NCBI GenBank assembly: GCA_014529385.2
Contig: CM043944.1
Coordinates: forward strand, 90,501,384 to 90,565,383
Direction of reading: 5' to 3'
Source: Adiantum capillus-veneris
Lineage: Eukaryota > Streptophyta > Polypodiopsida > Polypodiales > Pteridaceae
Length of the DNA stretch: 64,000 nucleotides
The position numbers and the translations under genes are program-made. The notes under the pieces are model-generated. The model was not told where the DNA came from. It searched no databases and saw nothing but the letters and a program-made list of their open reading frames with translations. Position 1 is the first letter of the stretch, and every line of letters starts with the position of its first letter. Of this stretch, positions 56,401 to 64,000 are shown one piece after another.

Positions 56401-57423
56401 CACAGTGTAGCATTCGTGACCTGCTACTTCATTCAAAATTTCATCGTGGAAAGGGAGAGGGAAGTGGTCCCTCTTTGTCGCAGCGTTGAGGGGTTTGTAA
56501 TCCACGCAGACCCTCAACTTACCATTCTTCTTGGGAGTGACTACAATAGGTGATACCCATTCGGAGTTGGATACTGGATAGATGAAGCCAGCCTTCAAGA
56601 GTCGATTCACTTCTTGTAGGAGAGCCTTTTGTTGCACAGATCCTAGTCGCCTTAACTTTTGAGCCACGGGTTTGGTCCCTGGTTTCAATTCAATTCGATG
56701 CTCTATTACATCTACACCTCTTATTTGTGAGTAGTCAGTGATAAACAAATTGGGATACCTCCTTAACATATTGATGTAGGACCTCTTCTCCTCACAAGTA
56801 AGATCTTTTGCAAGCATCTTCTCAAATCCTTCTTCAAGGTGGTGGCATCTTTCATCCCCTCGTGTGTGATTGTCTGTTGGCTTTTCTTCTACAGGAACAT
56901 CTTGAGTGTTGGCGTTGAATACAATTCCCATTACCTCCAAAGAAGACTCCTCTTCACTGGTTGATGCTTCCTCATCACTTGAGTAAGGACTCTCCTCCTC
57001 GCTCTCTTCATCTGCCATGGTTTCATAGTTGATATCTAGTTGCTTTCCTTCTTGCCAATCATACACCACCGGTTGACCCTTCTTAAGAATCAAACGACCA
57101 CTTCCCCATTTTTGATCTACATTCACAGCAATGAGCCAAGGCCTCCCTAGGATGATGGGATAGCCCTCCCCCTTAGCTGGCATGACATACATATCCACTC
57201 GTGCATCTATGTTACATACAGAGACTTTTACATTTTCAATGATTCCAAAACACTTCACACTTGAGTTGTTGGCTAGCCTAGCTTGACAATTAGAGGACTT
57301 TGTAATTTCAAGCCCTAACCTGTTCATTGATTTTTCCGTGATCACACACATTTGAGCTCCACCATCAACATATACATTAGACACCTTTTTACCCCTTATG
57401 TAAGCATCCACAATGGGTTCCAC
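53482..57423 (-). CDS. Intact gypsy pol (protease, RT, dual RNase H, integrase) without gag or LTRs
   Basis: 1313 residues, no stop. Protease: VYVDGGAQMCVI (18-29; DGGA instead of DSGA) and YPIILGRPWL. RT: GDGYSGYFQI (D343) and FMDD (405-408). First RNase H (545-665): the usual DAS is TPS and the TDH-type Asp is Glu, so it looks inactive. Second RNase H (698-820): CFDGAY, NNEAEY, KGDSLLV and HNKEADL all present; such an extra archaeal-type RNase H marks plant Tat-lineage elements. Integrase: HHCC (906-947), D975, D1035 and E1071 with 35 residues between the last two, then EGPF (1216-1219). The listed start is a GTG; in-frame coding appears to extend upstream. I find no LTR pair around it. It lies 400 bp inside the right TIR. 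Confidence 0.9.
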   Translation of the reverse strand: MEPIVDAYIRGKKVSNVYVDGGAQMCVITEKSMNRLGLEITKSSNCQARLANNSSVKCFGIIENVKVSVCNIDARVDMYVMPAKGEGYPIILGRPWLIAVNVDQKWGSGRLILKKGQPVVYDWQEGKQLDINYETMADEESEEESPYSSDEEASTSEEESSLEVMGIVFNANTQDVPVEEKPTDNHTRGDERCHHLEEGFEKMLAKDLTCEEKRSYINMLRRYPNLFITDYSQIRGVDVIEHRIELKPGTKPVAQKLRRLGSVQQKALLQEVNRLLKAGFIYPVSNSEWVSPIVVTPKKNGKLRVCVDYKPLNAATKRDHFPLPFHDEILNEVAGHECYTVGDGYSGYFQIRIAEEDQPKTTFITPWGCFAFRVMPFGLTNAPSTFMRFTILVFQPFFRKSIRVFMDDFCIHSCRSLHCQKVEEGLKRLHQFGGQLNPEKCHIGESQVVLLGHVVSSQGIQVDPSKVEALLSLSPPTTTKELMNFNHKVRYMSRFIHLLAETIAPLHRLASQSTFEWGREHAKCFEKVKGILSSLPILMPPDPKETYYVTPSVGFEAIGVVLMQKDPKTSYMRPIYFASKVMTPAEKGYTEMEKVVFAILFAVRKFLSYLLPVPFVFLTLEHNLPYVVQHMSLSSRIAKWVLELQEFEYTFLVEDSTRAGLADILTYKVREREGSRLQREEGSKQFKVKEIDHAHTLCFDGAYQRQQDKAAGGIIILNPQKEVMVRKDITLPSVHSNNEAEYAALTLGLEECKELGIQRLIIKGDSLLVVRQIQGTWRCKNHTLFEWLSSVRALMKGFKAIQVQHIVRTHNKEADLLSNEKLQMAVGGVKLYEPKYQGQEDLKDIIFFLQAGECPKHLDKVQRHRLVKKATPYQLIGDDLYHKGKDLVLRRVPSVQEIEKILLSCHDDVCGGHFSQDITSRKILQAEFIWLSLHRDVQYWCKACKPCQIAGDRRLTYEPRVPIISYGPFEKWGVDAIGPLPRTSTGKVFIIMGVDYMTRWAEATSTTRITAEEVSKFIFDHICSRFGTPLEILSDRGPGFRADLLNDLLRRLKVKHLHSTPYYPQCNGLVEKVNGMICKIISKQVVDRPNDWDRHLTAALWAYRTSFKVSTQFTPFHLVYGHEALLPIEVELSSLCVLTRVAKKPKEVLHERILDLQRLELDREESIDHYITKAKSQRDKINKKLKGKGLKEGMLVLRYDNRLDTRLDKKFLQRWEGPFMIKTKFGDGSYRLADLSGKLHKTRVNGWRLKPYFQRINPLIGSHLPTSSKLQIDMAPFGLANAPPIFKALMCKEEPALESEHTQGNPPISDLWD

Positions 57424-57626
57424 ATCTTTTGTAGCTTTGAGGCCACAACCTTAAAGGAAAGATTTGCTTTCTTTTTTGGAATTCTTGTACTTACCAACTT
57501 TGGCCATTTCTTACACTCCATGCAAAAAGGGGGTACCAATTTCTGAAAAGTAACAAAATAGAATAGAATTTATAGAAAGGGAAATGTGGGAGAGGAATGG
57601 GGGCGGCCGGCCAAGTGGATTCTTTA

Positions 57627-57778
57627 TTGCGGTAATCTGCGCGGCTATATGCGCGGTAATACATGAGGTAATAATCGTGGAAAAATCGGAAAACCCACCA
57701 GCAAGGCTGTAGCATACAATCTCTCTCTTTCTTAAACCTCTCTCTCTCCTCTTATGCGGTAATGTTGTGCGGTAACAG
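57627..57778. promoter_or_regulatory. Right subterminal GCGGTAAT cluster
   Basis: GCGGTAAT at 57629, 57653 and 57755, GCGGTAAC at 57769 and GAGGTAAT at about 57665. Same motif as at the left end and upstream of Tnp2. Confidence 0.6.
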
Positions 57779-57806
57779 CAACATTCTCCCATAGTGTGAA
57801 AATGAT

Positions 57807-57821
57807 TTTTCCCGAACACTG
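57807..57821 (-). repeat. Right terminal inverted repeat of the 36-kb unit
   Basis: TTTTCCCGAACACTG, the exact reverse complement of 21631-21645. Confidence 0.85.
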
Positions 57822-57829
57822 GACTCATC
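57822..57829. repeat. Target site duplication, right copy (GACTCATC)
   Basis: Identical to 21623-21630 in direct orientation. Confidence 0.8.
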
Positions 57830-58559
57830 TCTTGGGCTCATTGTTCAAGTAAACTCATTTTCCTACCCATTTATAAATGTTTTCTATGCTTTTTGGCATG
57901 TTAAAATGCTTTAGAAAAGAAACAGTGCTTGCTTCCATTCTTTGTGTTTTCCAATAGGGTAAATGCGCCAATTTAAGGACATCAAAACTGTGCGTAGAAT
58001 TGCGATGGCGATTGATCATGGAAATGGGCTCGTAGATGTGCAAAAGAAGCGCGTTGGTGTCCTCTATCGAAGGCAGTAGGCGGTTTTAGTCGCGATCCAC
58101 AAAATAAGAAGTGTGTCGTAGTTGCACACATTACGATGCAAAAAGGGAAGATGGATAGTCCAACATCAATACATGGACATTTGAAAACGAGAATCGAACC
58201 AAGGTATTGGCGAATGACAATTTGACACGGCATCTCTTCTAGTCCACTTACTCATACCGATTTGGATTATTACAGGGGTAGGGTCTGGATTCTTAAACAT
58301 GCGCGTCCACTTATTGGGTCTTTCACCCTAGAGATATCCCATCCCCTGCTCTCCTTTACGGTGTCTTCAAACTTGGTTATCGTAGGGTTTCTTTTGAATA
58401 CTTCAAGGTTTCTTGATTTCCAAGTTTTTTAGAATTGGATAGGTGTAGTGGCTAAAAAAAGGCCTAGGTTTACAAGCTTTTGTATCTTTTGTCTCCTCAA
58501 GGCACAAACTCTGCTTAAAGTTTAATATACGTTCTTTTATGAGATAATACAACTCCACT
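57830..58559. other. Flanking DNA without recognised features
   Basis: No gene or repeat recognised. Confidence 0.5.
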
Positions 58560-59870
58560 CACAATTGTGAGTATGGCTCTAAAAAATGCTACATTCAAGA
58601 AACAGGAATGTGTCCTACTCCAATTGGACCTTGATAAGACATATAATAGGATAACCTGGTTTTTTATGCAAGAAACACTACAGACTTTGGGGTTTGGTCC
58701 AGGAATTTGTCAAGAACTTAGTACTCTTGGGGAAGAGAGCTCTTCAAAAGCTATTCAACTCAAGAATAGTTGGATGTTTTGAAGTCAAGAGATCCATTCG
58801 TCAAGGTTGCCCCTTAGAGCCTCTTTGGTTTGTTGCATGCACCCACCCTCTTATGGCGATGTTGGAAGAAGCGGCAACCAAGAGTACAGATTCAAGGGCT
58901 ATAAATCTAGGATGGCAAACAATTGATTGTGAACATGTTCATAGATGACTCACTACTCTTCCTCCAAGCGGATGATAACAATGTTAGGCAAGCTTTGGGG
59001 ATTGTCCGAGTGTTCGCCACACCATCAGGGTCTCAGTGCAACATAGAAAAATCAAGGCTTATTTCTTTGACAAAAGGTGACAACTTTGATGTTGCAGGTT
59101 GGGTTGGAGAGGTTGTGAAGAGAGGCAACAGCTTCCGCCACTTTAGGGTGCCCGCCGTAGGGGAAGACATTACTCACAAGACTGCCTTTGACTGGGTTCA
59201 TGAAAAAAAAAATGAAGCACTAAGAATTCAATGTCGATTCCCTTCCACTCCAGAGCTACGATAATTAATTACCTTCTTCATCTTGTATATAACCTACACA
59301 TCGCCACTCCTACAATTATTTCAAAAAAATTGGAGTTCCTTTTTTAAACCAATAAAGGAATTTATACGGAGAAATAAGCCGACTGCAAGTAGATCCTAGC
59401 AATGGGGAAAATGGTCGACTATCGGCAAATCAAAAGCTCAGGGTGGATTGGGCATACTTGACCCTATTACTCATGACCTAGCTTTATGTTCTAAATGTTT
59501 TTTGCACCCTCGCCAATTATGATGAAAGTTGGGTTGTCATGGCCACGGGAAATGGTAACAAAAGCCCGCATGAAATCTAAAGATGGCTTATGGTCCAATA
59601 TCAACCTATAGAATAGATTGCTTCCCCCCTCTAGAGTGAAGGCTTGAAAAATGTCATAAAATATAATATCTAACCAACCCAAATGATTTTCTCATATTAA
59701 ATTGATCATTTAATGTGGGAGAATAAACGGGAACAAGGGTTCAGATTTAGACATGTGCTTATAGATCTATCTCAACACGCGGCCAATGTTAAAGGGGCCC
59801 AAATGAGATATGGTCTATCAAATAGCAAGGCTAACCAATGGAGAATAAGACCTTAGGGTTAGCTTCATTG
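58560..59870 (+). pseudogene. LINE (L1-like) reverse transcriptase remnant
   Basis: Across three frames the plus strand encodes non-LTR RT blocks: VLLQLDLDKTYNRITWFFMQETLQTLGFGP, then VKRSIRQGCPLEPLWF, then MFIDDSLLFLQADD (usual ADDT/ADDS block, here IDDS) and NIEKSRLI. Further on GGLGILDP and LALCSK resemble the late GGLGI block. Several frameshifts and stops make it non-functional. Its 5' and 3' ends are not defined, so it is a fragment of an old insertion. Confidence 0.75.
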
Positions 59871-59924
59871 AATACCTCCAATAGTTAGTGTAAAAGTCCT
59901 TTGACATTAGGTAAGCTAGGGCTG

Positions 59925-60185
59925 AGCTTGAGGTGGGAACCCGGCCCGAGCTTAAGGTGCTTGTCTTGCTTGATGACTAAGGTGCTTGAGGTTCTTAAGG
60001 TGCTCAATGACTGAGGTGCTTGAGATGCTTGAGGTGCTTGATGATTGAGATGCTTGAGGTGCATGTCATGCTTGAGATGTTAGGGCTGTATTTGAGGTGA
60101 GAACCCAGCCCAAGCTTGAAGTGCTTAAGGGCCAAGCTTGTGGTGGGAACTGGGCCTAAGCTTGAAAGGCTTGAGGTACAAAAAA
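59925..60185. repeat. GAGGTGCTTGA minisatellite
   Basis: Degenerate repeats of (G)AGGTGCTTGA with short spacers, including an imperfect duplication of a GTGGGAACC-GGCC-AAGCTTGA block. Confidence 0.75.
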
Positions 60186-60973
60186 GTCAAGATTCAATCC
60201 TACAAGGAGATGGCGAGGCCTACAAGAGGGGGGATGAGCGATAACACCCACACACTCACACAAGGTATGCTTGGTACAAAGAAAGCAAAAGGGACACTTG
60301 TCCAGCTCCTCCTCATGTTGCCCTCATGGTGTGCCTGAAGCCTATTGGTTGGCCACCCAAGGGGTCCAATGATAATTTAGGAGATTTAGTTAATTTTCTT
60401 TGCATTTATCAAGTCCTCTCTCTCAAAGGGGAAAGGGGGACACTTGTCCCAAGGCTACCCTTGTTGCTTATAATACCTCATGCTTGTGATTGGCTAGGCC
60501 TGGAGGGGTCCAATGAGCTTCAAGCATGAGCTACAAGGGGGGGGTTGACCAAAGCAAGCTAGGGGGTTGCTTGAGGGGTATACTCTCTCTCTCTCACTCA
60601 CACACACTCTCATTGTGCATTGTGAAAAGTGCAAGAGCTCCCTCTCCTTCTCCAAGCAAGTAGAGGTTGAGAGCCTACACCAGCACTCTTGGCTATGGAG
60701 TGCAAATCCAACCATGATCCATGCTTCAATGCTTAAGCTTTTCATCTTCACTACTATGCTATTATGTATGCTAGCAAGAAGAGTGATGATAAGTGAGGGA
60801 CTAATTCTTTCTCCTATGAAATGTTTCTTCTTCCTCTTCCCTACCCTCATTTCCTGCTAGATCTCTCCACCTTCGAAGGTGTTTGAGGTCTTGGGACTGA
60901 GGCTTGGGATAGTTAAAGTTTTCTTCAAATTTTATGTTATGCTTGTGATGCATGAAGTTTTCTGTGGGACGCA
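60186..60973. other. Region without recognised features
   Basis: Only a short (CT)n/(CA)n tract (about 60581-60609). No gene recognised. Confidence 0.5.
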
Positions 60974-61871
60974 TGTCTAACCTCACCATCCTATCTTATT
61001 GCGGTATTAGCGAGAACCACGATTAATTTGTCAATCCATGGGATGAAGCTGACTCGACTAGTGCATAGAGGCTACAAGAGATTGTCAATCTCTCAAAAAA
61101 CAACTAACAACTCGCATCTAACTCAAGCTACACTCAAGTGACTGAAATCACCAAAAGCCAATTGCTCATCGGCAAACAAATCACATCCGTTACAGTATCA
61201 AATGACATCCAAACGTAATGAAACTTCTAGGACAATTTTATAAGACCCAAGCACACATGCTTATGGTCTCAAACCCCACTTTAGGTCAAGTTCCAAAATC
61301 GTAGTGGATTTTTGACCTAGTCGTTTTCGACCAAGAATGCATCTAAATGCTTAGCAAAGGTGTTCCAATACCCCACTTATGTTTAGTTTTTTATTTGAAA
61401 GTGTAAATTCCTATTTATGATGAAATTAGGCCGCGGGTCGGTGACACTAAAAGCTACAAAATACTGTGAATTGCTTACGTCAATGCGTAGAGCTCTTACC
61501 TGCGGCAGTTGCAATGCAACAAACGCGATTGTAATGTGACAACCAAGGAGGGAGTGGGAAGCGCGAGAAGGAGAGGAGTGAGCGCCGTTAGCTCACGCTG
61601 TGTATTTTTTATCCAAAACTTATAAAAAACTTACAAAAATTGGCTTTATACCTTAGCCAAGGTTTTTGGGTAGTCAAAACTAATAATCTGGAGTTCTACC
61701 AAAGCTGGGTGATGACGGGTTGATACAATCTGGAAGCTTGTAGCCCCGGCTCATTAATTACAGAGTTTATCCAAGAAAATAGGAGTTACAATATTCTCAA
61801 TTTATCAAAATAATAAGTGTTTTACAAAGAGAACCTCGAAAAATGGTATCCGTGTTAGCTTGCTGCTAACA
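60974..61871 (-). repeat. 3' LTR of element C
   Basis: The right end GCTGCTAACA is fixed by the adjacent polypurine tract. The left end is inferred from TG (TGTCTAACC) and the spacing to GCGAGAACC seen in the LTR of A; 60962 is an alternative. Confidence 0.6.
61640..61660 (-). promoter_or_regulatory. TATA box inside an inverted repeat, LTR of element C
   Basis: Arms TTGGCT and AGCCAA around TTATACCTT; the sense strand contains TATAAAGC. It lies about 215 bp from the LTR start. Confidence 0.6.
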
Positions 61872-61885
61872 TTCCCCCCCTCCTC
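61872..61885 (-). promoter_or_regulatory. Polypurine tract of element C
   Basis: The minus strand reads GAGGAGGGGGGGAA next to the LTR. Confidence 0.8.
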
Positions 61886-61910
61886 ACCTGTGTCATCCCT
61901 TGACACAGTT

Positions 61911-63256
61911 TTATGGGATGAAATAGTCTTCAGGCTGGGGGTTGGCGAGGCGGTCTTTAAGCTCATTCAATGCCTTTTGGTATATGATTTTTCTTTCTTT
62001 ATCTGTCACTTGCAAAAACTGCATGGTCACTCTGTTCTTCAGCTCCACCGCTGAGTAGCCTACAAATTTGGATGTGAGGTTGCTTTTCACTGGTGCAAAG
62101 ATCTTTGTTCGCCAAGTGAAGAATCCCGTGTAGAACGCTTCCTCGAACGCCAACATATTATGTGATGGTAAGAACATACACCGGGCGTAGAAGCCATAAA
62201 GGACCTCTTTGGAAGGCTGACCACTGAGATCATAGCATAATCCTTTATTACCCTTGAGGAATGAAATCCACAGGGTGCCTGCTTCCCTCTGGCTCATGAA
62301 AAACTTCAATACAAGTGAGCAGCATTCAGCATATCTTATATAACATTGCGCAAGAGATATCCGTTACACTCTTGAAGAAAGGCATGGTGCCCATTAGGGT
62401 TTTCACCATTATTCCTTTGTGGCTTGTCCTTTCTCTGGAGCTGGCAGTCTTGGGTAGTTCAACCAAGTTGGCAGTTTCTTTGTCAGTGCCTCATGCTCTT
62501 GCCAAGTCCTTACTTTGGGTATAGGAAAGAAAGTGGGATCTCTTTGCAGGGCTGTAGGTTCTCTTGTGAACAGAATCAAATACCTCGGAGTCTTGCTCAA
62601 CTAGCTCAACCTCCACTTTGGGTGGTCTTTATCTACGCCATCTTCTTGCATGTCTTTGTAGAGCCTCTCTTTTACCTGTAGTAGTTCCACTTTTATGAGA
62701 GGGTATGGCAGGGATTGTTGATGCCATTGCGCATTGATCTGATTGGGAGTGATTTGGGTGACGTTGACAGAGTGAAGAACTCTCAACTCCCAATCCATCG
62801 CGACCTTCCGCTGCTCATCCACCTCTTGTGTGATCTTTTCTTTTAGTGCATCCTCTTCAGCTTTTGATAGCTGGAGCATAGGCATTGTGTTTGTATTTGT
62901 AATATTTATCAAAAATCATCTTCACCACTCACCTCTGTTGTGGACTGTATCTCCAATTCAGCCAATGAGACCGAGGGTATATCTATCTGCGGTGGCTCTG
63001 AAGTGCCTGCCTCTTCCTGCATATCCAGCTTTCCTTCCCTTAGGAGCTGGTTAACTCTCTTGAGCTCAGATATTTCTTTTAGGAGCTCTTCTTCTCTCTG
63101 GACCCGCATCAAATCTAGGTCTCTGTGCTGGGATTGCTCCAGCTTTAGTTCCAGTTCGAGCTCTTTGTTCTCTTTCTCTAGTGCCTTGTATACCTCATCT
63201 GTCCCTTTGATCGACGCTAGTTCTGGTTCCTTTGTTTCACGGTGGGGTTCTGCCAC
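61911..63256 (-). pseudogene. Accessory coiled-coil protein of element C (shortened)
   Basis: Four minus-strand ORFs in order (63256-62909, 62912-62601, 62600-62409, 62309-61911) match the coiled coil and C-terminal part of the element B accessory protein. Examples are VYKALEKENKELELELKLEQ (heptads), WELRVLHSVNVTQITPNQIN, LPTWLNYPRLP and YDLSGQPSKEVLYGFYARCMFLPSHNMLAFEEAFYTGFF. The N-terminal globular part of B is missing. Frame changes separate the pieces. The C-terminal block is the best-conserved part across B and C. Confidence 0.7.
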
Positions 63257-63317
63257 TATCTGTCCCTTTGATCGACGCTAGTTCTGGTTCCTTGTTTAAC
63301 GGTGGGGTTCTGCTACA
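63197..63317. repeat. 61-bp tandem duplication at the pol deletion of element C
   Basis: Units 63197-63257 and 63258-63317 (60 bp) differ by one deletion and a few substitutions. It lies where gag-linker sequence meets the accessory ORF. Confidence 0.85.
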
Positions 63318-64000
63318 CCACGTTGGATTTTTCTTTAGTGTCTCTTACCACAAGCTCTTCAGGTTTTGCAATACTTTCAAGATTGGGTTTTTGTTTTTCC
63401 AGCATTTCTTGCGTGATTCTTACCAAATTTTGATAAGCTTCTAGCTTAGCTGCTTCCATGTCTAGAGAAGGATAGATTTTTCATTTGTTTTCCATGTTTT
63501 GGCTTGCTTTAAGTCCTGCTTGGTAGGCTTCCAATGCGGCATTAATAGGCTCAAAATTTTCATCAACCAGAATGGATCCTCCAAATTTCACGGTTGTTTC
63601 CTTGATTTCACTTCCAGTTTCTTTCAACTTTTCTTGAAATAGCTTTTTAATTTCTCCTCGATTTCAACCCGTTATTTTTGTTTTCTCATCTCATATCTTT
63701 TGCTTCTGCTCCTTTTGATTCTTTGAGAGGAAACTTTAGTATTTTCCAAATCATCAAAGGAGTTGTGTTTCTTTTTCTTTGCCTAGTCTCTAGTGATTAC
63801 CTTGATTAGAACAATTGGTTCACTCTCTGATGAGCTACTAAGTATCACTTGGACTACGTTTACTACCGTTTTACCCTTGTTCAAAGGATTTTTAGGACAA
63901 TCTTCCGAAAAAGTGTCCTCTCTTTTTGCAACATTGTATGCAATAGGCTTCAACTGGTCTGAGGTTTTTCTCAGGCTCTGGACATTCATTTTTCCAGTGA
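63318..64000 (-). pseudogene. Gag knuckle end and protease linker of element C
   Basis: The minus strand from 63989 encodes DCPKNPLNKGKTVVNVV, then SSSSESEPIVLIKVITRD, matching the post-knuckle linker of A and B. At 63600-63420 it encodes FGGSILVDENFEPINAALEAYQAGLKASQ and MLEKQKP, matching VLVEKVCEPLDAIIKAYEARIETYQ in A. Several stops. No protease active site follows. Confidence 0.65.

Larger units (their letters stand above)
21631..57821. mobile_element. 36.2-kb TIR-bounded unit carrying TnpA-like, Tnp2 and gypsy pol genes
   Basis: Its ends are a perfect 15-bp inverted repeat CAGTGTTCGGGAAAA flanked by an 8-bp direct repeat. Copies of ATTACCGC/GCGGTAAT lie near each end and upstream of the Tnp2 gene, which ties the ends to the gene. 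The gene set (TnpA-like plus Tnp2) is that of En/Spm (CACTA) elements, which normally begin CACTA or CACTG and duplicate 2-3 bp. CAG-type ends and an 8-bp duplication are instead typical of hAT elements, but I find no hAT transposase. Removing nested elements B, the 3.8-kb CACTA and the 955-bp element leaves about 17.7 kb. A chance match of TIR plus 8-bp duplication is very unlikely; whether the interior is one ancestral element or a composite is open. Confidence 0.75.
60974..64000 (-). mobile_element. Ty3/gypsy LTR retrotransposon, element C (cut by window end, pol-deleted)
   Basis: Minus strand. The 3' LTR, polypurine tract, accessory ORF and the gag-to-protease linker are in the window; gag core, PBS and 5' LTR would lie beyond 64000. 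The linker (63400-63700) is followed almost at once by the accessory coiled-coil ORF, so protease, RT, RNase H and integrase appear to be missing. It belongs to the A/B family by accessory ORF, LTR promoter layout and polypurine tract. Confidence 0.8.

Noticed and set aside
21631-57821. hAT transposase expected from the 8-bp duplication
   Set aside because: No BED zinc finger or hAT C-terminal dimerisation motif seen in any listed reading frame of the unit.
58180-58260. tRNA-like T-loop (GGTTCGATTC on minus strand)
   Set aside because: I could not fold a matching acceptor stem and anticodon arm around it.

Overview
The window looks like nuclear DNA of a land plant with a large, repeat-rich genome. 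Supporting signs are Ty3/gypsy elements primed by a tRNA-Asp-like site, En/Spm (CACTA) type Tnp2 and TnpA-like genes with introns, a LINE remnant, and very long CT, GT and CA microsatellites. I cannot place it more precisely (fern, lycophyte, bryophyte, gymnosperm or angiosperm), and I recognise no ordinary host gene. Almost everything is mobile DNA, nested several layers deep.

Layout. (1) 1-14790: gypsy element A, minus strand, cut by the window start. It has a 929-bp 5' LTR on the right, a PBS, gag, protease, RT, RNase H and integrase, then an unusual second aspartic protease, a basic tail, an internal polypurine tract, a spacer with evenly spaced palindromes and the end of an accessory coiled-coil ORF. 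(2) 14795-20808: a tandem array of about 398-bp monomers, three of them expanded by an insert of 1.2-1.4 kb full of microsatellites. (3) 21631-57821: a 36.2-kb unit bounded by 15-bp terminal inverted repeats (CAGTGTTCGGGAAAA) and an 8-bp direct target duplication (GACTCATC). It carries a TnpA-like gene (minus), a divergent intron-containing Tnp2 gene (plus) and, next to its right end, an uninterrupted 1313-codon gypsy pol with no gag and no LTRs (minus). A motif ATTACCGC/GCGGTAAT lies near both ends and just upstream of Tnp2. Nested inside are a 3.8-kb CACTA element (22442-26254), a 955-bp CACTA-like element (32252-33206) and gypsy element B (37000-50680), which sits in a Tnp2 intron with a CTCTC duplication. 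(4) 57822-60973: flanking DNA with a LINE reverse-transcriptase remnant and a minisatellite. (5) 60974-64000: the 3' part of gypsy element C, minus strand, cut by the window end.

A, B and C belong to one family. They share LTR architecture (a TATA box inside an inverted repeat whose arms differ between elements), polypurine tracts and a long accessory protein encoded after pol. A has all pol domains but several stops. B has lost RT, RNase H and integrase; C appears to have lost most of pol. Both keep the accessory ORF.

Strongest leads: the 36-kb unit, whose gene content (CACTA-type) and target duplication (8 bp) do not match any superfamily I know; the intact LTR-less pol inside it; the second protease and duplicated integrase zinc finger of A; and the element-specific palindromes of A and B.
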